Assembly (NCBI RefSeq): GCF_900107275.1
Contig: NZ_FNPI01000008.1
Coordinates: 1-64,000 of the forward strand
Direction of reading: 5' to 3'
Source: Evansella caseinilytica
GTDB lineage: Bacteria > Bacillota > Bacilli > Bacillales > Salisediminibacteriaceae
Length of the DNA: 64,000 nucleotides
Shown here: one piece after another, positions 63,801 to 64,000 of the stretch
How the letters are laid out: every line of letters starts with the position of its first letter
Numbering within the stretch: the first letter of the stretch is position 1
Notes under the pieces: generated by a model
What the model was told of the DNA's origin: nothing
The model's database searches: none
Seen by the model: only the letters and a program-made list of their open reading frames with translations
Made by a program: the position numbers and the translations under genes

Positions 63801-64000
63801 GCCACACTTCACCGAGAAGCTGCCAGCTGTCTCATTGTGCCATCGCGCGTGATGGCACTTGGATCGACATCAGTGCAGTACTGGCAGAGGAAGAGACAAT
63901 AGGTGAAGCCGATGCATTCTTTTCAGGCCGGCTGTGAGTGGTTTTCTCGGAACCAGGATGGTGACATCCCGCCGTTGCCCATAGGACGTGGGCAGTACTT
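63747..64000. repeat. Composite repeat A4, runs off the right edge
   Basis: Starts with the 44-bp hairpin (GGGGGTGTCTCAAAAGGG.../...CCCTTTTGAGACATCCCC), then the palindrome module GTGCCATCGCGCGTGATGGCAC, the GAGGAAGAGACAA joint and the 60-bp module. Lacks the GCCCGATAGGA module found in A1 and A2, which shows modular gain or loss. Confidence 0.85.

Noticed and set aside
1-64000. tRNA genes, prophage, plasmid or CRISPR-Cas loci
   Set aside because: No cloverleaf, integrase, phage structural gene, replication gene or cas gene was noticed while reading both strands; a tRNA scan was not possible here.

Overview
The window is chromosomal DNA of an endospore-forming member of the Bacillaceae with mid-range GC. 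The evidence is two H-type small acid-soluble spore protein genes, strong AGGAGG ribosome-binding sites with some TTG and GTG starts, an argCJBD-carAB-argF order as in Bacillus, an EgsA/AraM sn-glycerol-1-phosphate dehydrogenase, a spore-type LysM/GH18 protein and a MifM-like peptide in front of a yidC gene. I cannot name the species.

Layout. 1-350: tandem promoters and leader that look like the start of an rRNA operon leaving the left edge on the minus strand. 577-2229: glnS. 2965-7488: a T-box-controlled operon for a SAM hydrolase-like protein and an ECF transporter (S component, fused double ATPase, EcfT). 7598-8815: a preQ1 riboswitch, a queuosine-precursor transporter and queF. 9419-10590: an ECF sigma factor and a DUF4825-like lipoprotein. 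10833-11398: a frameshifted methyltransferase. 11633-12777: yidC with a MifM-like leader gene. 12972-19993: an oxidoreductase, a sigma/PadR-like/SEDS operon, a membrane protein, an amidinotransferase-fold hydrolase and an aldo/keto reductase. 20561-23814: nrdDG behind a cobalamin riboswitch. 24170-27484: fdhD and a molybdopterin oxidoreductase. 27738-31393: a HAD phosphatase, a sensor kinase and a DUF2294 protein. 33070-45686: the complete arginine pathway from acetylglutamate onward. 45914-50293: a 1459-residue LysM/Ig-like/GH18 protein. 50517-54498: a soluble chemoreceptor and galE. 55176-58958: a SAM-riboswitch-controlled dehydrogenase-nitrilase fusion divergent from an MtnE-like aminotransferase (methionine salvage). 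60213-63800: egsA, an AraC regulator and a membrane-anchored protein cut by a repeat.

RNA-level control is dense: a T-box, a preQ1 riboswitch, a cobalamin riboswitch and a SAM-I riboswitch, plus a probable translation-arrest leader (MifM type) whose downstream 9-bp stem sequesters the yidC Shine-Dalgarno. This last system is the most interesting find.

Intergenic space is full of repeats. They include a modular 0.2-0.5 kb family with insertion-sequence-like ends (five copies), a 120-150 bp family bounded by GTTCAAAAAG, two kinds of perfect palindromes, and two 52-bp period arrays. Several touch or form gene ends. All calls come from reading the sequence; no database search was run.
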